A DNA stretch of 64,000 nt from Streptomyces sp. NBC_00370 (GCF_036084755.1 NZ_CP107968.1:6704001-6768000); one strand, 5' to 3'; counted from the stretch's first letter, positions 7,938 to 17,204 are shown. The notes: generated from the letters alone by a model not told the origin. Translations and numbers: made by a program.

Positions 7938-9680
7938 ATGGCCAAGCAGAACGTGGCGGAGCAGTTCGTCGACATCCTCGTCAAAGCGGGTGTCCAACGG
8001 CTGTACGGCGTCGTCGGCGACAGCCTCAACCCTGTCGTCGACGCCATCCGCCGCACCCCGGGCCTCGACTGGGTGCAGGTGCGGCACGAGGAGACCGCGG
8101 CCTTCGCGGCCGGCGCCGAGGCGCAGATCAGCGGCAAGCTCGCCGCCTGCGCCGGCTCCTGCGGGCCCGGCAACCTGCATCTCATCAACGGCCTGTACGA
8201 CGCGCACCGCTCGATGGCCCCGGTCCTCGCCCTCGCCTCGCACATCCCGTCCAGCGAGATCGGGCTGAGCTACTTCCAGGAGACCCATCCGGACCAGCTG
8301 TTCCGGGAGTGCTCCCACTACAGCGAGATGATCTCCAACCCGAAGCAGATGCCACGGGTGCTCCAGACGGCGATCCAGCACGCTGTCGGCCAGAGCGGTG
8401 TGAGTGTGGTGACGCTGCCCGGCGACATCGCTTCGGCGCCCGCGCCCGAACGCGCCTCGGAGCAGGCGCTGGTCACCTCGCGTCCCTCCGTACGGCCGGG
8501 CGACGCCGAGATCGAGAAGCTGGCGCGGATGATCGACGAGGCCGACCGGGTCACCCTGTTCTGCGGCAGCGGCACTGCGGGCGCGCACGCCGAGGTGATG
8601 GAGTTCGCCGAACGGATCAAGTCCCCGGTCGGGCACGCGCTGCGCGGCAAGGAGTGGATCCAGTACGACAACCCGTTCGACGTCGGCATGAGCGGTCTGC
8701 TGGGTTACGGCGCGGCGTACGAGGCGACGCACGAGTGCGATCTGCTGATCCTGCTCGGTACGGACTTCCCGTACAACGCCTTCCTCCCGGACGATGTCAA
8801 GATCGCCCAGGTGGACATCAGGCCGGAGCACCTGGGCCGCCGCTCCAAGCTGGATCTCGCGGTGTGGGGCGATGTGCGCGAGACGCTGCTGGGGCTCACC
8901 CCCCGGGTGCGGGCCAAGACCGACCGCCGGTTCCTCGACAAGATGCTGAAGAAGCACGCCGAGGCGCTGGAGGGTGTGGTCAAGGCGTACACCCGCAGGG
9001 TCGAGAAGCACACACCGATCCACCCGGAGTACGTCGCGGCCGTCCTGGACGATCTCGCCGACGACGACGCCGTGTTCACCGTCGACACCGGCATGTGCAA
9101 CGTGTGGGCGGCGCGTTACCTCACCCCGAACGGACGGCGCCGGGTCATCGGTTCGTTCAGCCACGGCTCGATGGCCAACGCGCTGCCGCAGGCGATCGGC
9201 GCGCAGTTCATCGACCGGGACCGGCAGGTCGTCTCGATGTCGGGCGACGGCGGATTCTCCATGCTGATGGGCGACTTCCTGACGCTGGTCCAGCACGACC
9301 TGCCGGTGAAGGTCGTCCTGTTCAACAACTCGGCGCTGGGGATGGTCGAGTTGGAGATGATGGTCGCGGGGCTGCCCGCCTACGGGACCACCAACCACAA
9401 CCCGGACTTCGCCGCCATCGCGCGCGCGGCGGGGGCGTACGGGGTGCGGGTCGAGAAGCCGAAGCAGCTGGAGGGCGCGCTCAAGGACGCCTTCAAGCAC
9501 AAGGGTCCCGCGCTGGTCGACGTGGTGACCGACCCGAACGCGCTGTCCATCCCGCCGAAGATCAGCGCGGACATGGTCACCGGCTTCGCGCTCTCCGCCA
9601 GCAAGATCGTGCTGGACGGGGGAGTCGGCCGCATGGTGCAGATGGCCCGCTCCAACCTGCGCAACGTGCCACGCCCTTGA
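7938..9680 (+). CDS. poxB: Thiamine-pyrophosphate pyruvate oxidase/dehydrogenase (quinone), PoxB type
   Basis: 580 residues with the three-domain ThDP enzyme layout. The N-terminal PYR domain has the catalytic-Glu context RHEETAAFAAGA. A central FAD/nucleotide domain is followed by a C-terminal PP domain with the ThDP motif GDGGFSMLMGD...NNSALGM. The family decarboxylates pyruvate oxidatively to acetate and CO2, passing electrons to membrane quinone. The sequence GSCGPGNLHLINGLYDAHRS is typical of the PoxB branch rather than acetolactate synthase. It is monocistronic and ends at a strong hairpin. An FAD-binding acetyl-phosphate-forming oxidase is the main alternative. Confidence 0.9.
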   Translation: MAKQNVAEQFVDILVKAGVQRLYGVVGDSLNPVVDAIRRTPGLDWVQVRHEETAAFAAGAEAQISGKLAACAGSCGPGNLHLINGLYDAHRSMAPVLALASHIPSSEIGLSYFQETHPDQLFRECSHYSEMISNPKQMPRVLQTAIQHAVGQSGVSVVTLPGDIASAPAPERASEQALVTSRPSVRPGDAEIEKLARMIDEADRVTLFCGSGTAGAHAEVMEFAERIKSPVGHALRGKEWIQYDNPFDVGMSGLLGYGAAYEATHECDLLILLGTDFPYNAFLPDDVKIAQVDIRPEHLGRRSKLDLAVWGDVRETLLGLTPRVRAKTDRRFLDKMLKKHAEALEGVVKAYTRRVEKHTPIHPEYVAAVLDDLADDDAVFTVDTGMCNVWAARYLTPNGRRRVIGSFSHGSMANALPQAIGAQFIDRDRQVVSMSGDGGFSMLMGDFLTLVQHDLPVKVVLFNNSALGMVELEMMVAGLPAYGTTNHNPDFAAIARAAGAYGVRVEKPKQLEGALKDAFKHKGPALVDVVTDPNALSIPPKISADMVTGFALSASKIVLDGGVGRMVQMARSNLRNVPRP

Positions 9681-9697
9681 CGCGCCGGCCGACGACA

Positions 9698-9737
9698 GAG
9701 CGGGCCGGTGCGGCGTCTCCGCCGTACCGACCCGCTC
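9698..9737. terminator. Terminator hairpin between convergent poxB and DUF2637 genes
   Basis: Arms 9698-9715 and 9720-9737 pair over 18 positions with two mismatches (C/A on the plus strand, G-U wobbles on the minus transcript) around a short loop. It lies between convergent stops and probably serves both transcripts, being most stable for the minus one. Confidence 0.65.
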
Positions 9738-9761
9738 CGATCCGATCTGTCTGACCCAGGA

Positions 9762-10832
9762 TCAGCCGAACTGCTGCTCAAGGTCCTTGAGCTTGCGCTC
9801 AAGGGAGTCGAGCCTCGGCAGTGCCTGGGTGTCGTCCTCCGCCGTGAGGTCCACGGTACGTGGAGTCTCAGCGCCTTTGACCGCCTGAAGGGACGGCCAC
9901 GAGCGCTGCGGATCCGGTTCCCGCTGGGGGAGGGGTTCGGGCTCCGATAGCGCAGGCTCCGATGAGCCGACGGCTGCGGGAGCCGAACCTGATGCGGTCA
10001 GTGCGGGGACCTGACGGCCACCGCGACCACGCGGCCAGGAGCGGTGCTGCCGGTTGAGCGCCCTTATCTGCGCCCGGTCCAGCTTCCCCTGTTCGCGCCT
10101 GCGGTGCCTGGTCTGCTCCTGCTGACGCTTGTCCTCGCGGACTTCTTCGACCGCCTCGTCCAGCGTACGGACGCCTTCGAGCAGCATCAGCGACCAGGCG
10201 CCGAAGGTCTCGCGGGGCGCACGCAGCCACCGTACGATCCGGATCTGCGGCAACGGGCGCGGCACCAGGCCCTGTTCGCGCAGCGCGGCCCTGCGGGTCT
10301 GCTTCAGCGCACGGTCGAACAGCACCGCTGACGAGAGAGACATCCCCGCGAAGAACTGGGGCGCGCCGGCGTGGCCGAACCCCCGAGGCGCGTGCACCCA
10401 GTTGAACCAGGCGGCAGCGCCGGCGAACAGCCACACGAGCAGCCGCGAGCCGAGAGCGGCGTCACCGTGGCTGGCCTCGCGCACGGCGAGCACGGAGCAG
10501 AACATCGCCGCGCCGTCGAGGCCGAACGGAACCAAGTACTCCCATCCGTCGGTGAGGTTGAGGTTTTCCTGGCCGAAGCCGACCAGGCCGTGGAAGGAGA
10601 GCGCGGCGGCCACCGCTGCACAGCAGAAGAGCAGTGCGTAGGAGGCCGTGCCGTAGATCGCTTCCTTCCGTCTGCGGCGTTCTTCCTGGCGTTCCCAGGA
10701 GTCCTCGGAGCCGGCCGCAGCCTTGACACTCGCGCGCTTGCCGCGCGCGAGCACTGCCACCGCCGCCAGGATTCCGACGAGCAGCACGCCGCCGGGAAGC
10801 AGCCAGTCGAGCGATATGTCGGTCAGACGCAT
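9762..10832 (-). CDS. DUF2637 (SpdB-like) membrane protein
   Basis: 356 residues. An N-terminal helix (DWLLPGGVLLVGILAAVAVLA) is followed by a charged loop with KRRKE-like residues, then three more membrane segments (about 55-165) in the DUF2637 pattern: LSFHGLVGFG, DGAAMFCSVLAVREASHG, GAAAWFNWVHAPRG. The long cytoplasmic tail is basic (RHRRREQGKLDRAQIRALNRQHR) and then acidic and coiled (LDSLERKLKDLEQQ). DUF2637 includes SpdB-type spread proteins of Streptomyces plasmids and many chromosomal members of unknown role. The ATG at 10832 has AAGGA 7 nt upstream. No transfer genes flank it. Confidence 0.83.
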   Translation of the reverse strand: MRLTDISLDWLLPGGVLLVGILAAVAVLARGKRASVKAAAGSEDSWERQEERRRRKEAIYGTASYALLFCCAAVAAALSFHGLVGFGQENLNLTDGWEYLVPFGLDGAAMFCSVLAVREASHGDAALGSRLLVWLFAGAAAWFNWVHAPRGFGHAGAPQFFAGMSLSSAVLFDRALKQTRRAALREQGLVPRPLPQIRIVRWLRAPRETFGAWSLMLLEGVRTLDEAVEEVREDKRQQEQTRHRRREQGKLDRAQIRALNRQHRSWPRGRGGRQVPALTASGSAPAAVGSSEPALSEPEPLPQREPDPQRSWPSLQAVKGAETPRTVDLTAEDDTQALPRLDSLERKLKDLEQQFG

Positions 10833-11137
10833 GCGGTGTTCCTTGCATCGCAGTAGGACGTTTCGGGCGCCATATTGGCGGAAGAAGGGTGTCCCACAGA
10901 GGGTTTCGGGACAAGAGAACGCCAACGGGGCGTCGAGTTACGCAAATAGGCGCGTTCGGCTAGAACTGCCGTGCGGCATGCGGCTGTCATGTTTGATTAA
11001 TATCACCCTTGCGAGTGGCGTTGAACGCGGGGTGACGATCCGTCAGACCCACCGCTGAACTTCCGCCGTACGAGGCCTTCCGGAGCGGTGTGTCGAGGGG
11101 TGTGTCAGGGGTGTGCGGGGCTGTGTGCCGGGGTGTG
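10833..11137. other. Intergenic region, promoter side of DUF2637 gene and GTGTGTC repeats
   Basis: About 305 bp. The right end (11088-11145) contains at least four variants of GGGGTGTGTC in a GT-rich run just beyond the stop of the FhuF-like gene. The left part must hold the promoter of the DUF2637 gene and includes an AT-rich patch (TTGATTAATATCACC near 10994). No ORF there is credible. Confidence 0.45.
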
Positions 11138-12037
11138 TCAGACCTGCGCGGAGGCCTGCGCGGCGGCCTCGGTGACGGCTTCGGTGACGGCTTCGGCGGC
11201 GGCGAGCTTCGCCACCCGGTCCGCGTCACACGTACGCGGGCAGGTGACACACGTGTCGTCCGGCCGCAGTGTGTAGTAGAGGCAGCAGCTCGCCCGGTCG
11301 CGCGTCGGCAGTGGTTCGCCCGACCCGCCGGTCAGCTCCCGGAAACCGGGGGTGCCCACGTACGGCCGTACGCCGCCCGGCAGCAGCAGTTCGAGCTCGG
11401 CCATCGCGCGCGGCTCGTCGTCCACGAGCGAGCCGACGTACCAGAGCCCTTCGACGATCTCGTCGGTCGCCATGCCCCACAGCGCCCTCGGGCCACGGCG
11501 CATCCGGGGTGCGAAGACATCGAGAAGCGGACCGAGATGCTCGGCGACCGCGGCCCGTACCTCGGCGCGCAGCGCCTCCTCGTCCGGTACGACACGGGCG
11601 CCGGGCAGCCCCGCGGCCGGGTCGTCGGGCAGGCAGGCGAATTCCCCGGTCCTGACCGCCATCCGGCCCTGCGTCCGGTGGAAGGCGACGGCCCCGACCG
11701 GCAGCCGTGGCACCCGCCGCTGGAGGAACCACGGCACGGTGATCAGCAGGCAGGCGGGCCACGCGTAGCGGTGCAGACCGAAGGTGGCGACCACGTCGGG
11801 CCGGGCCTCCTGGCCGTAGTCCCGCACCACCTGGGCCGCGTCCCACGCCAGGAACTCGTCCAGGACGGGACCGCCGGCCGCGAGGTCGGCGGCGCCCAGC
11901 CAGCCGGCGCCGGTCGGCAGCGGTTCACGTTCGGCGATCTCGTCCACCCGCATCCCTGGGAACACCTCGGTCAGCCGCGTGTAGGCGGCGCTGACGGGCG
12001 AGGTGGACAAGCTGGGCAGCAGGGTGGACAGGCTCAT
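11138..12037 (-). CDS. FhuF-like ferric-siderophore reductase with C-terminal [2Fe-2S] motif
   Basis: 299 residues. The C-terminus has the FhuF cysteine signature CC-x10-C-x2-C (CCLYYTLRPDDTCVTC) that holds a [2Fe-2S] cluster. The rest matches the FhuF fold, including YAWPACLLITVPWFLQRRVPRLP. Members reduce ferric iron released from siderophores at the inner face of the membrane. An iron-box-like sequence lies about 30-50 bp upstream (12064-12086), consistent with DmdR/IdeR control. The last 20 residues contain a VTEAVTEA repeat encoded by a 12-bp DNA repeat. It is divergent from the GntR gene. Confidence 0.85.
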   Translation of the reverse strand: MSLSTLLPSLSTSPVSAAYTRLTEVFPGMRVDEIAEREPLPTGAGWLGAADLAAGGPVLDEFLAWDAAQVVRDYGQEARPDVVATFGLHRYAWPACLLITVPWFLQRRVPRLPVGAVAFHRTQGRMAVRTGEFACLPDDPAAGLPGARVVPDEEALRAEVRAAVAEHLGPLLDVFAPRMRRGPRALWGMATDEIVEGLWYVGSLVDDEPRAMAELELLLPGGVRPYVGTPGFRELTGGSGEPLPTRDRASCCLYYTLRPDDTCVTCPRTCDADRVAKLAAAEAVTEAVTEAAAQASAQV

Positions 12038-12063
12038 GCGGGGACCACCGAATCGCGTTCGTT

Positions 12064-12086
12064 GACAGGCAAGGCTTACCTTACCC
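12064..12086 (-). promoter_or_regulatory. Candidate iron box (DmdR1/IdeR) upstream of fhuF-like gene
   Basis: The sequence CAAGGCTTACCTTA matches 10 of 14 positions of the right part of the actinobacterial iron-box consensus (TTAGGCTAACCTAA), with partial left-half conservation. Its place in front of an iron-reductase gene supports the call. Confidence 0.6.
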
Positions 12087-12190
12087 GATGTGATCGATGT
12101 TTGAACTGCGGCCGGGGCCGCCTATCGTGCAGAGGAGCATCGGCCGCCCTTGACCCGGGCGGGGACCTGACAGGCCGGAGGCGGACCCGC

Positions 12191-12955
12191 GTGGAGCAGA
12201 GCGGTACGCGTGACACCGAGGCCACCGGCGCGTCGGCATCGGCATCGGCCTCGTACGAATCGGTCCGGTCGGTCCGGCTGCCGGAGCAGGCGCGCGGCGA
12301 ACACACGCACAGTGAGCCGGCCGCCGCGCTGCCGGTGCGCCGCCACTCCGTGCGCGGCCAGATACTCGCCGCCCTGCGTGCCGCGCTCGTCAGTGGCGAG
12401 CTGGCGCCCGGCGGTGTGTACTCCGCGCCCGCGCTGGGTGACCGGTTCGGTGTCTCCGCCACGCCCGTGCGTGAGGCCATGCAGCAGCTCGCCGTCGAGG
12501 GCGCCGTCGAGGTCGTACCCAACCGCGGGTTCAGGATCGCCGAGCGCAGCGCCGGTGAACTGGCCCAACTCGCCGAGGTGCGGGCGCTGTTGGAGGTGCC
12601 GGTGATGCTACGGCTGGCTCGTACCGTCCCCACCGAGCGCTGGACGGCGCTGCGGCCCCTGGCCGACGAGACGAGTGCGGCGGCGGCATGCGGCGACCGC
12701 GGCGTGTACGCCGACCGGGACAGGGCCTTCCACCGGGCACTGCTCTCCCTCTCCGGCAATCAGCAGCTGGTCATGATCGCCGACGACTTGCACCGCCGCT
12801 CGCAGTGGCCGCTGGTGAGCGCACCGGCGACGCGCCGGGCGGATCTCGTCGCCGACGCGGCCGAGCACCTGGCGCTCCTCGACGCGCTGATGGCGCGTGA
12901 CCTGCCGGTCGTGCAGTCGCTCGTGAGCGAACACTTCACGGGCGCCTCGGGCTGA
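12191..12955 (+). CDS. GntR-family transcriptional regulator (FadR/FCD subgroup)
   Basis: 254 residues. A poorly conserved tail of about 50 residues precedes a GntR winged helix (RGQILAALRAALVSGELAPGGVYSAPALGDRFGVSATPVREAMQQLAVEGAVEVVPNRGF) and a C-terminal all-helical FCD ligand-binding domain (RALLEVPVMLRLA...DRAFHRALLSLSGNQQL...EHLALLDALMARD). The start is GTG 12191, with GGAGGCGG about 8 nt upstream. The ABC exporter genes begin 43 bp downstream on the same strand and are its likeliest targets. The effector cannot be predicted. Confidence 0.9.
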   Translation: MEQSGTRDTEATGASASASASYESVRSVRLPEQARGEHTHSEPAAALPVRRHSVRGQILAALRAALVSGELAPGGVYSAPALGDRFGVSATPVREAMQQLAVEGAVEVVPNRGFRIAERSAGELAQLAEVRALLEVPVMLRLARTVPTERWTALRPLADETSAAAACGDRGVYADRDRAFHRALLSLSGNQQLVMIADDLHRRSQWPLVSAPATRRADLVADAAEHLALLDALMARDLPVVQSLVSEHFTGASG

Positions 12956-12985
12956 CCCGCAGCCCGGTCCACATGGGCATTTGAC

Positions 12986-12999
12986 TAGTGTGTTACCCA
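12986..12999 (+). promoter_or_regulatory. Possible leaderless promoter of the ABC exporter genes
   Basis: TAGTGT (12986-12991) fits the TANNNT -10 pattern and ends exactly 7 nt before the ATG at 12999, which has no ribosome site. This is the geometry of leaderless transcripts common in Streptomyces. No good -35 was found. Confidence 0.4.
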
Positions 13000-14729
13000 T
13001 GAGTGGCGCCTACATGAACCCGGGAGAGCCCGACCGGCGCGGTGCCGCGCGTTATCTCTGGTGGCTGGCCGCGAGCCAGCCCCGCCGTATCGCCGCCGGG
13101 GCCACACTCGGCAGCCTCTGGATGATCGCCCTCACCCTGCCGCCGTTCCTGCTCTCCCACGCCATCGACGACGGGCTGCGCCCCGGCCGGCGCGACGCGC
13201 TGCTCGGCTGGACGGCCGCGCTGCTCGGCGTCGGCGTCCTCAACGCCTGGCTCGCGATCATGCGCCACCGCACCATGACCAGGATCCGGACGGACGCCGC
13301 ACTGCGCACGGTGCAGACCGTGGTCGAGCACGCGACGCGGCTCGGTGCCACCCTCCCGCGCCGTGTCACGGCGGGGGAGATGGTCACCATCGGGTTCGGC
13401 GATGTCGCGATGATGGCCGGCACCCTGACCGTGACAGGGCCGGGAGTCGGCGCCGTGCTCTCGTATGCCGTCGTGGCCGTACTGCTGTTGACCATCTCGC
13501 CGCTGCTCGCCGTGGTCGTGGTGCTGGGCGTGCCCGTACTGGTGCTGCTGATCGGACCGCTGCTGGGCCGGCTGCGGGCGGTGGAGACCTCGTACCGCGC
13601 ACAGCAGAGCGAGCTGGCCGCCCGGGTCGCCGACATGGTGGGCGGGCTGCGGGTCCTCGGCGGTCTCGGCGGCAAGGACGCGTACGCGACGCGCTACCGG
13701 CGCGGTTCGCGGCGGCTGAGCACCGAGGGCTACCGGGTGGGGGCGGTGACGAGCTGGATCCAGGCCCTCGGTGTCGGCCTGCCCGCGCTGTTCCTCGCCG
13801 CCGTGACGTGGCTGAGCGCCCGGATGGCGGCGCAGGGGACGATCAGCGCCGGCGATCTGGTCGCGGTCTACGGTTACGTGGCTGTCCTCGTCGTGCCGGT
13901 CTCCTTCTTCATCGAGGGCGGTTACGACGTCAGCCGCGGGCTGGTCGCGGCCCGCCGTGTCACCCACTTCCTGAACCTGCGCCCCGAGGCGGCGGACGAC
14001 ACCGGGACGGCGCGGGTGGCGGCGCCCGCTGAACCGTCCACACTGCGCGACCCCGAATCCGGTGTGGAGATCGAACCCGGGATGATGACCGCGCTCGTCT
14101 CGGCCCGGCCCGAGGAGACGGCCGCCGTGGTCGACCGGGTGGGCCGGTTCGCCCGCTCGGCAGCCACCTGGGGTGGCGTACGGCTCGACGCCGTCGCCCT
14201 GACGGACGTACGGGAACGGATCCTGGTCGCCGACAACGAAGCCGATCTGTTCTCGGGCACCCTGCGCGCCGTCGTCGAGGGCCGGTCGGAACGGAGAGAC
14301 GAAGCCATCGCCGAGGCCGTACGTACGGCGGTCGCCGACGACATTGTCCAAGGGCTGCCCGGGGGACTTGACTCCGCGATCGACGCCCAGGGCCGCAACC
14401 TCTCCGGCGGCCAGCGCCAACGCGTGCGGCTGGTACGGGCGTTGCTCGCCGAACCCGAGGTGCTGCTCGCCGTCGAACCGACCTCGGCGGTCGACGCGCA
14501 CACCGAAGCCGCCCTCGCCGCGCGCCTGCACGCGACGCGCGCCGGGCGTACGACGGTGGTCACCAGCACCTCGCCGCTGCTCCTGGACCACGCGGACGCC
14601 GTCTGCTATCTGGCCGACGGGCGGGTGGCGGCCGTGGGCACGCACCAGGAGCTGCTGTCATCGACGGCGGGATACCGGGAGTTGGTGTCGCGGGGTGCGG
14701 AGGAGGACGAGGAGGCGGTGGGCCGATGA
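12999..14729 (+). CDS. ABC exporter half-transporter with degenerate ATPase domain (subunit A)
   Basis: 576 residues: a six-helix exporter membrane domain (about 20-320) followed by a nucleotide-binding domain. In that domain the Walker A lysine motif is absent (GMMTALVSARPEE in its place), Walker B reads LLAVEPTSAVD with the Asp before Glu lost, and the switch His is replaced (VVTSTS). The signature LSGGQRQR is intact. This half therefore cannot be expected to hydrolyse ATP itself but can supply the signature motif to its partner. It overlaps the next gene by 4 nt, consistent with a heterodimer. The substrate is unknown; a link to the upstream GntR regulator is likely. Confidence 0.88.
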   Translation: MSGAYMNPGEPDRRGAARYLWWLAASQPRRIAAGATLGSLWMIALTLPPFLLSHAIDDGLRPGRRDALLGWTAALLGVGVLNAWLAIMRHRTMTRIRTDAALRTVQTVVEHATRLGATLPRRVTAGEMVTIGFGDVAMMAGTLTVTGPGVGAVLSYAVVAVLLLTISPLLAVVVVLGVPVLVLLIGPLLGRLRAVETSYRAQQSELAARVADMVGGLRVLGGLGGKDAYATRYRRGSRRLSTEGYRVGAVTSWIQALGVGLPALFLAAVTWLSARMAAQGTISAGDLVAVYGYVAVLVVPVSFFIEGGYDVSRGLVAARRVTHFLNLRPEAADDTGTARVAAPAEPSTLRDPESGVEIEPGMMTALVSARPEETAAVVDRVGRFARSAATWGGVRLDAVALTDVRERILVADNEADLFSGTLRAVVEGRSERRDEAIAEAVRTAVADDIVQGLPGGLDSAIDAQGRNLSGGQRQRVRLVRALLAEPEVLLAVEPTSAVDAHTEAALAARLHATRAGRTTVVTSTSPLLLDHADAVCYLADGRVAAVGTHQELLSSTAGYRELVSRGAEEDEEAVGR

Positions 14730-16495
14730 CCGGCGACCGCGACGCAACCGCGCTGCCCGTCGCGGCACAGCGCCACGTCCGGCGCGCCGCGATGCGGTTG
14801 ATCGGGCAGGAGCGTGCCGCCTTCAGCCTGATGCTCGTCCTCAACGCGGCTGCGGCGGCCGTCGGTCTCGTCGCGCCGTGGCTGCTCGGGCGCATCGTCA
14901 ACGTGGTGAGCGCGGGCCACGGCGCCGTCGGCACCGTCGACCGGTACGCGTACGCCATCGTGGCCTGCGCGCTCGCCCAGCTGATCCTCACCCGTTACGC
15001 CGGGTACGTCGGCCACCGCTTCGGCGAACGGACCTTGGCCCGTGTCCGCGAACAGTTCGTCGACCGGGCACTCGACCTGCCGGTCGCCGTGGTGGAGCGG
15101 GCGGGCACCGGCGATCTGACATCGCGGGGCACCACCGACGTCGTGGCGGTGGGCAGCACCCTGCGCGACGCGGGCCCCGAGATCGTGATCGCCGCGATCC
15201 AGGCGGTGTTCGTCATCGTCGCCGTACTCGTCCTCGATCCGCTGCTCGGGCTGTGCGGCCTGCTGGGCCTGTTCGGCATCGTGATCGCCGCCCGCTGGTA
15301 CCTGCGCCGCGCCCGCACCGCCTACCTCGTCCAGGGCGAGGCCGACTCGGGTTTGGCGGAGGTCATCACCACCACGGCCACGGGCGCCCGTACGGTCGAG
15401 GCACTGAGCCTCCAGGACCGCCGGATCACGGCCGGCCGCGAGGCCAACGGGACGTGGCTGCGGACCCGGCTGCGGACGCTGCGGCTGCGCAGTGTGCTCT
15501 TCCCCTCGATCGACATCTCGTACGTCATCCCCGTGGTCGCCGTCCTGCTGGTCGGCGGCGCGCTGCTCGACCACGACGCGGTCAGCCTGGGCACGGTCGT
15601 CTCCTGCGCCCTGTACCTGCGGCAGCTCTCGCAGCCGCTGGACGTGATCCTGCAGCAGATGGAGCAACTGCAGAGCAGCGGAGCCGCGTTCGCACGCGTC
15701 GAAGGCCTCGGACTGGCCCCGCGCGTACGGCCGTCCACGGGCCCGGTCCCCGCGGACGACCGCATCGAGGTGACCGGCGTCCACTACGCGTACGACGGCG
15801 GCCGCGACGTGCTGCACGGCGTCGACCTGACGGTCCGCCCCGGCGAACGGCTCGCCGTCGTCGGCCCGTCGGGAGCCGGGAAGTCCACCCTGGGCCGGCT
15901 GCTCGTCGGCATCGACCGGCCGGGCCGGGGCACGGTGACGGTGGGTGGCGTACCCGTCGCGGACCTGGACCCGGACGAGCTGCGCCGCCAGGTGGTGCTC
16001 GTGACGCAGGAGCACCATGTCTTCCACGACACGGTCCGCGACAACCTGCTGATCGCGGCCCCGACCGCCACGGACGAAGACCTGTGGTCGGCGCTGGCGG
16101 TGGTGGGAGCGGACTGGGTCCAGCGGCTGGTGGACGGCCTGGACACGGAACTGGGCGCGGGCAAACACCTGGTCAACGGCGCGCAGTCGCAGCAACTGGC
16201 CCTGGCCAGAGTCGTACTGGCCGACCCGCACACCCTGATCCTGGACGAGGCGACGGCCCTCCTCGACCCCACAACAGCCCGCCACACGGAACGCGCCCTG
16301 GCAGCGGTCCTGAAGGGCCGCACGGTCATAGCCATAGCCCACCGCCTCCACACAGCCCGCGACGCGGACCGCGTGGCGGTAATGGCAGCCGGCCACCTGA
16401 CGGAACTGGGCACCCACGACGAACTGGTGGCGACGGAGGGCGAGTACGCGGCGCTGTGGCACTCGTGGCAGGGCGAGCCGGGCACCACGCACTGA
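14726..16495 (+). CDS. ABC exporter half-transporter with functional Walker motifs (subunit B)
   Basis: 589 residues, with a six-helix membrane domain (about 25-320) and an ATPase domain. Walker A is GPSGAGKST, Walker B LILDEATALLD and the switch AHR, all intact; the signature is degenerate (VNGAQSQQ instead of LSGGQ). It thus complements subunit A exactly: one composite site can be catalytic and the other is dead. Translation is coupled by an ATGA overlap. Heterodimeric multidrug or peptide exporters of this type act in the cytoplasmic membrane. Confidence 0.9.
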   Translation: MTGDRDATALPVAAQRHVRRAAMRLIGQERAAFSLMLVLNAAAAAVGLVAPWLLGRIVNVVSAGHGAVGTVDRYAYAIVACALAQLILTRYAGYVGHRFGERTLARVREQFVDRALDLPVAVVERAGTGDLTSRGTTDVVAVGSTLRDAGPEIVIAAIQAVFVIVAVLVLDPLLGLCGLLGLFGIVIAARWYLRRARTAYLVQGEADSGLAEVITTTATGARTVEALSLQDRRITAGREANGTWLRTRLRTLRLRSVLFPSIDISYVIPVVAVLLVGGALLDHDAVSLGTVVSCALYLRQLSQPLDVILQQMEQLQSSGAAFARVEGLGLAPRVRPSTGPVPADDRIEVTGVHYAYDGGRDVLHGVDLTVRPGERLAVVGPSGAGKSTLGRLLVGIDRPGRGTVTVGGVPVADLDPDELRRQVVLVTQEHHVFHDTVRDNLLIAAPTATDEDLWSALAVVGADWVQRLVDGLDTELGAGKHLVNGAQSQQLALARVVLADPHTLILDEATALLDPTTARHTERALAAVLKGRTVIAIAHRLHTARDADRVAVMAAGHLTELGTHDELVATEGEYAALWHSWQGEPGTTH

Positions 16496-16657
16496 GCCGG
16501 GGAAACCCGCCAGGTTCCGCTTAATTACGCCCGGGACAAGATTCCGCCTGAACAGTAACCCGCAAGGACCACCCCCTCCACACTTCCCACCACTCCGGAT
16601 CGGCTCTGACCGCCAAATGCGTCACACCGACGCCCTTTCAGTGCGCATGATAGGCGT

Positions 16658-17104
16658 ATGGCCATCTCTGAATCCCGCCTCAGAACCCTGCTCGCAACCC
16701 TCGATCTCCCGCCACGCGACTATGTCGTCGCCGGTAGTGCACCGCTGTTAGTGCACCATCTGAAGCCGGAGATATCCGACCTCGACCTGGTGGCCCGAGG
16801 AACGGCCTGGGCGAGGGCCGTCGAACTCGGCCGGCCGGGACCGGCGGCATCCGGTAACGGGCTGCGGGTCGGGCTTACGGGCGCACCGGTCGAGATATTC
16901 GACTGTTGGCATCCGATCCGCCAGTTCGGGGTCGACGTCGACACCGACCGCCTGATCGACGAGAGCGAAATGATCGACGGCGTACATTTCCTGTCACTGT
17001 CACTTACGCTCATCTGGAAGCGGAGCCTCGGCCGGGCCAAAGACCTGGCCGACGTCGCGCTGATCGAAGGACATCTCGCGCAGACCGCCGACGTTCCGAA
17101 GTAG
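16658..17104 (+). CDS. Small nucleotidyltransferase-fold protein
   Basis: 148 residues with the minimal nucleotidyltransferase signature GS-x(n)-DLDL (VVAGSAPLLVHH...ISDLDLVARG). This suggests the fold used by AbiEii-like toxins and many uncharacterised enzymes. The C-terminal IWKRSLGRAKDLADVALI segment resembles the K-x-x-R-x-KD-x-x-D helix of that superfamily. There is no obvious ribosome site; CATGAT 6 nt before the ATG could be the -10 of a leaderless message. It sits at the edge of the NRPS/PKS cluster with no clear partner gene. Function unknown. Confidence 0.7.
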   Translation: MAISESRLRTLLATLDLPPRDYVVAGSAPLLVHHLKPEISDLDLVARGTAWARAVELGRPGPAASGNGLRVGLTGAPVEIFDCWHPIRQFGVDVDTDRLIDESEMIDGVHFLSLSLTLIWKRSLGRAKDLADVALIEGHLAQTADVPK

Positions 17105-17204
17105 CCCGCATACAAGCGAGTTCGATGTTGCCGGCCCCGTCGAACTGTCCTACGCTCGCGCACGACGCCGGCCGCGCATCACCTGCCGAAGGGAACCAAA
17201 CAGC

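Noticed and set aside
9762..10832. The DUF2637 gene as a sign of an integrated plasmid
   Set aside because: No integrase, replication, transfer or attachment-site sequence is nearby, and DUF2637 proteins are common on Streptomyces chromosomes.
16496..17204. A toxin-antitoxin pair around the nucleotidyltransferase-fold gene
   Set aside because: No antitoxin-like partner overlaps or neighbours it; the fold alone is not enough.
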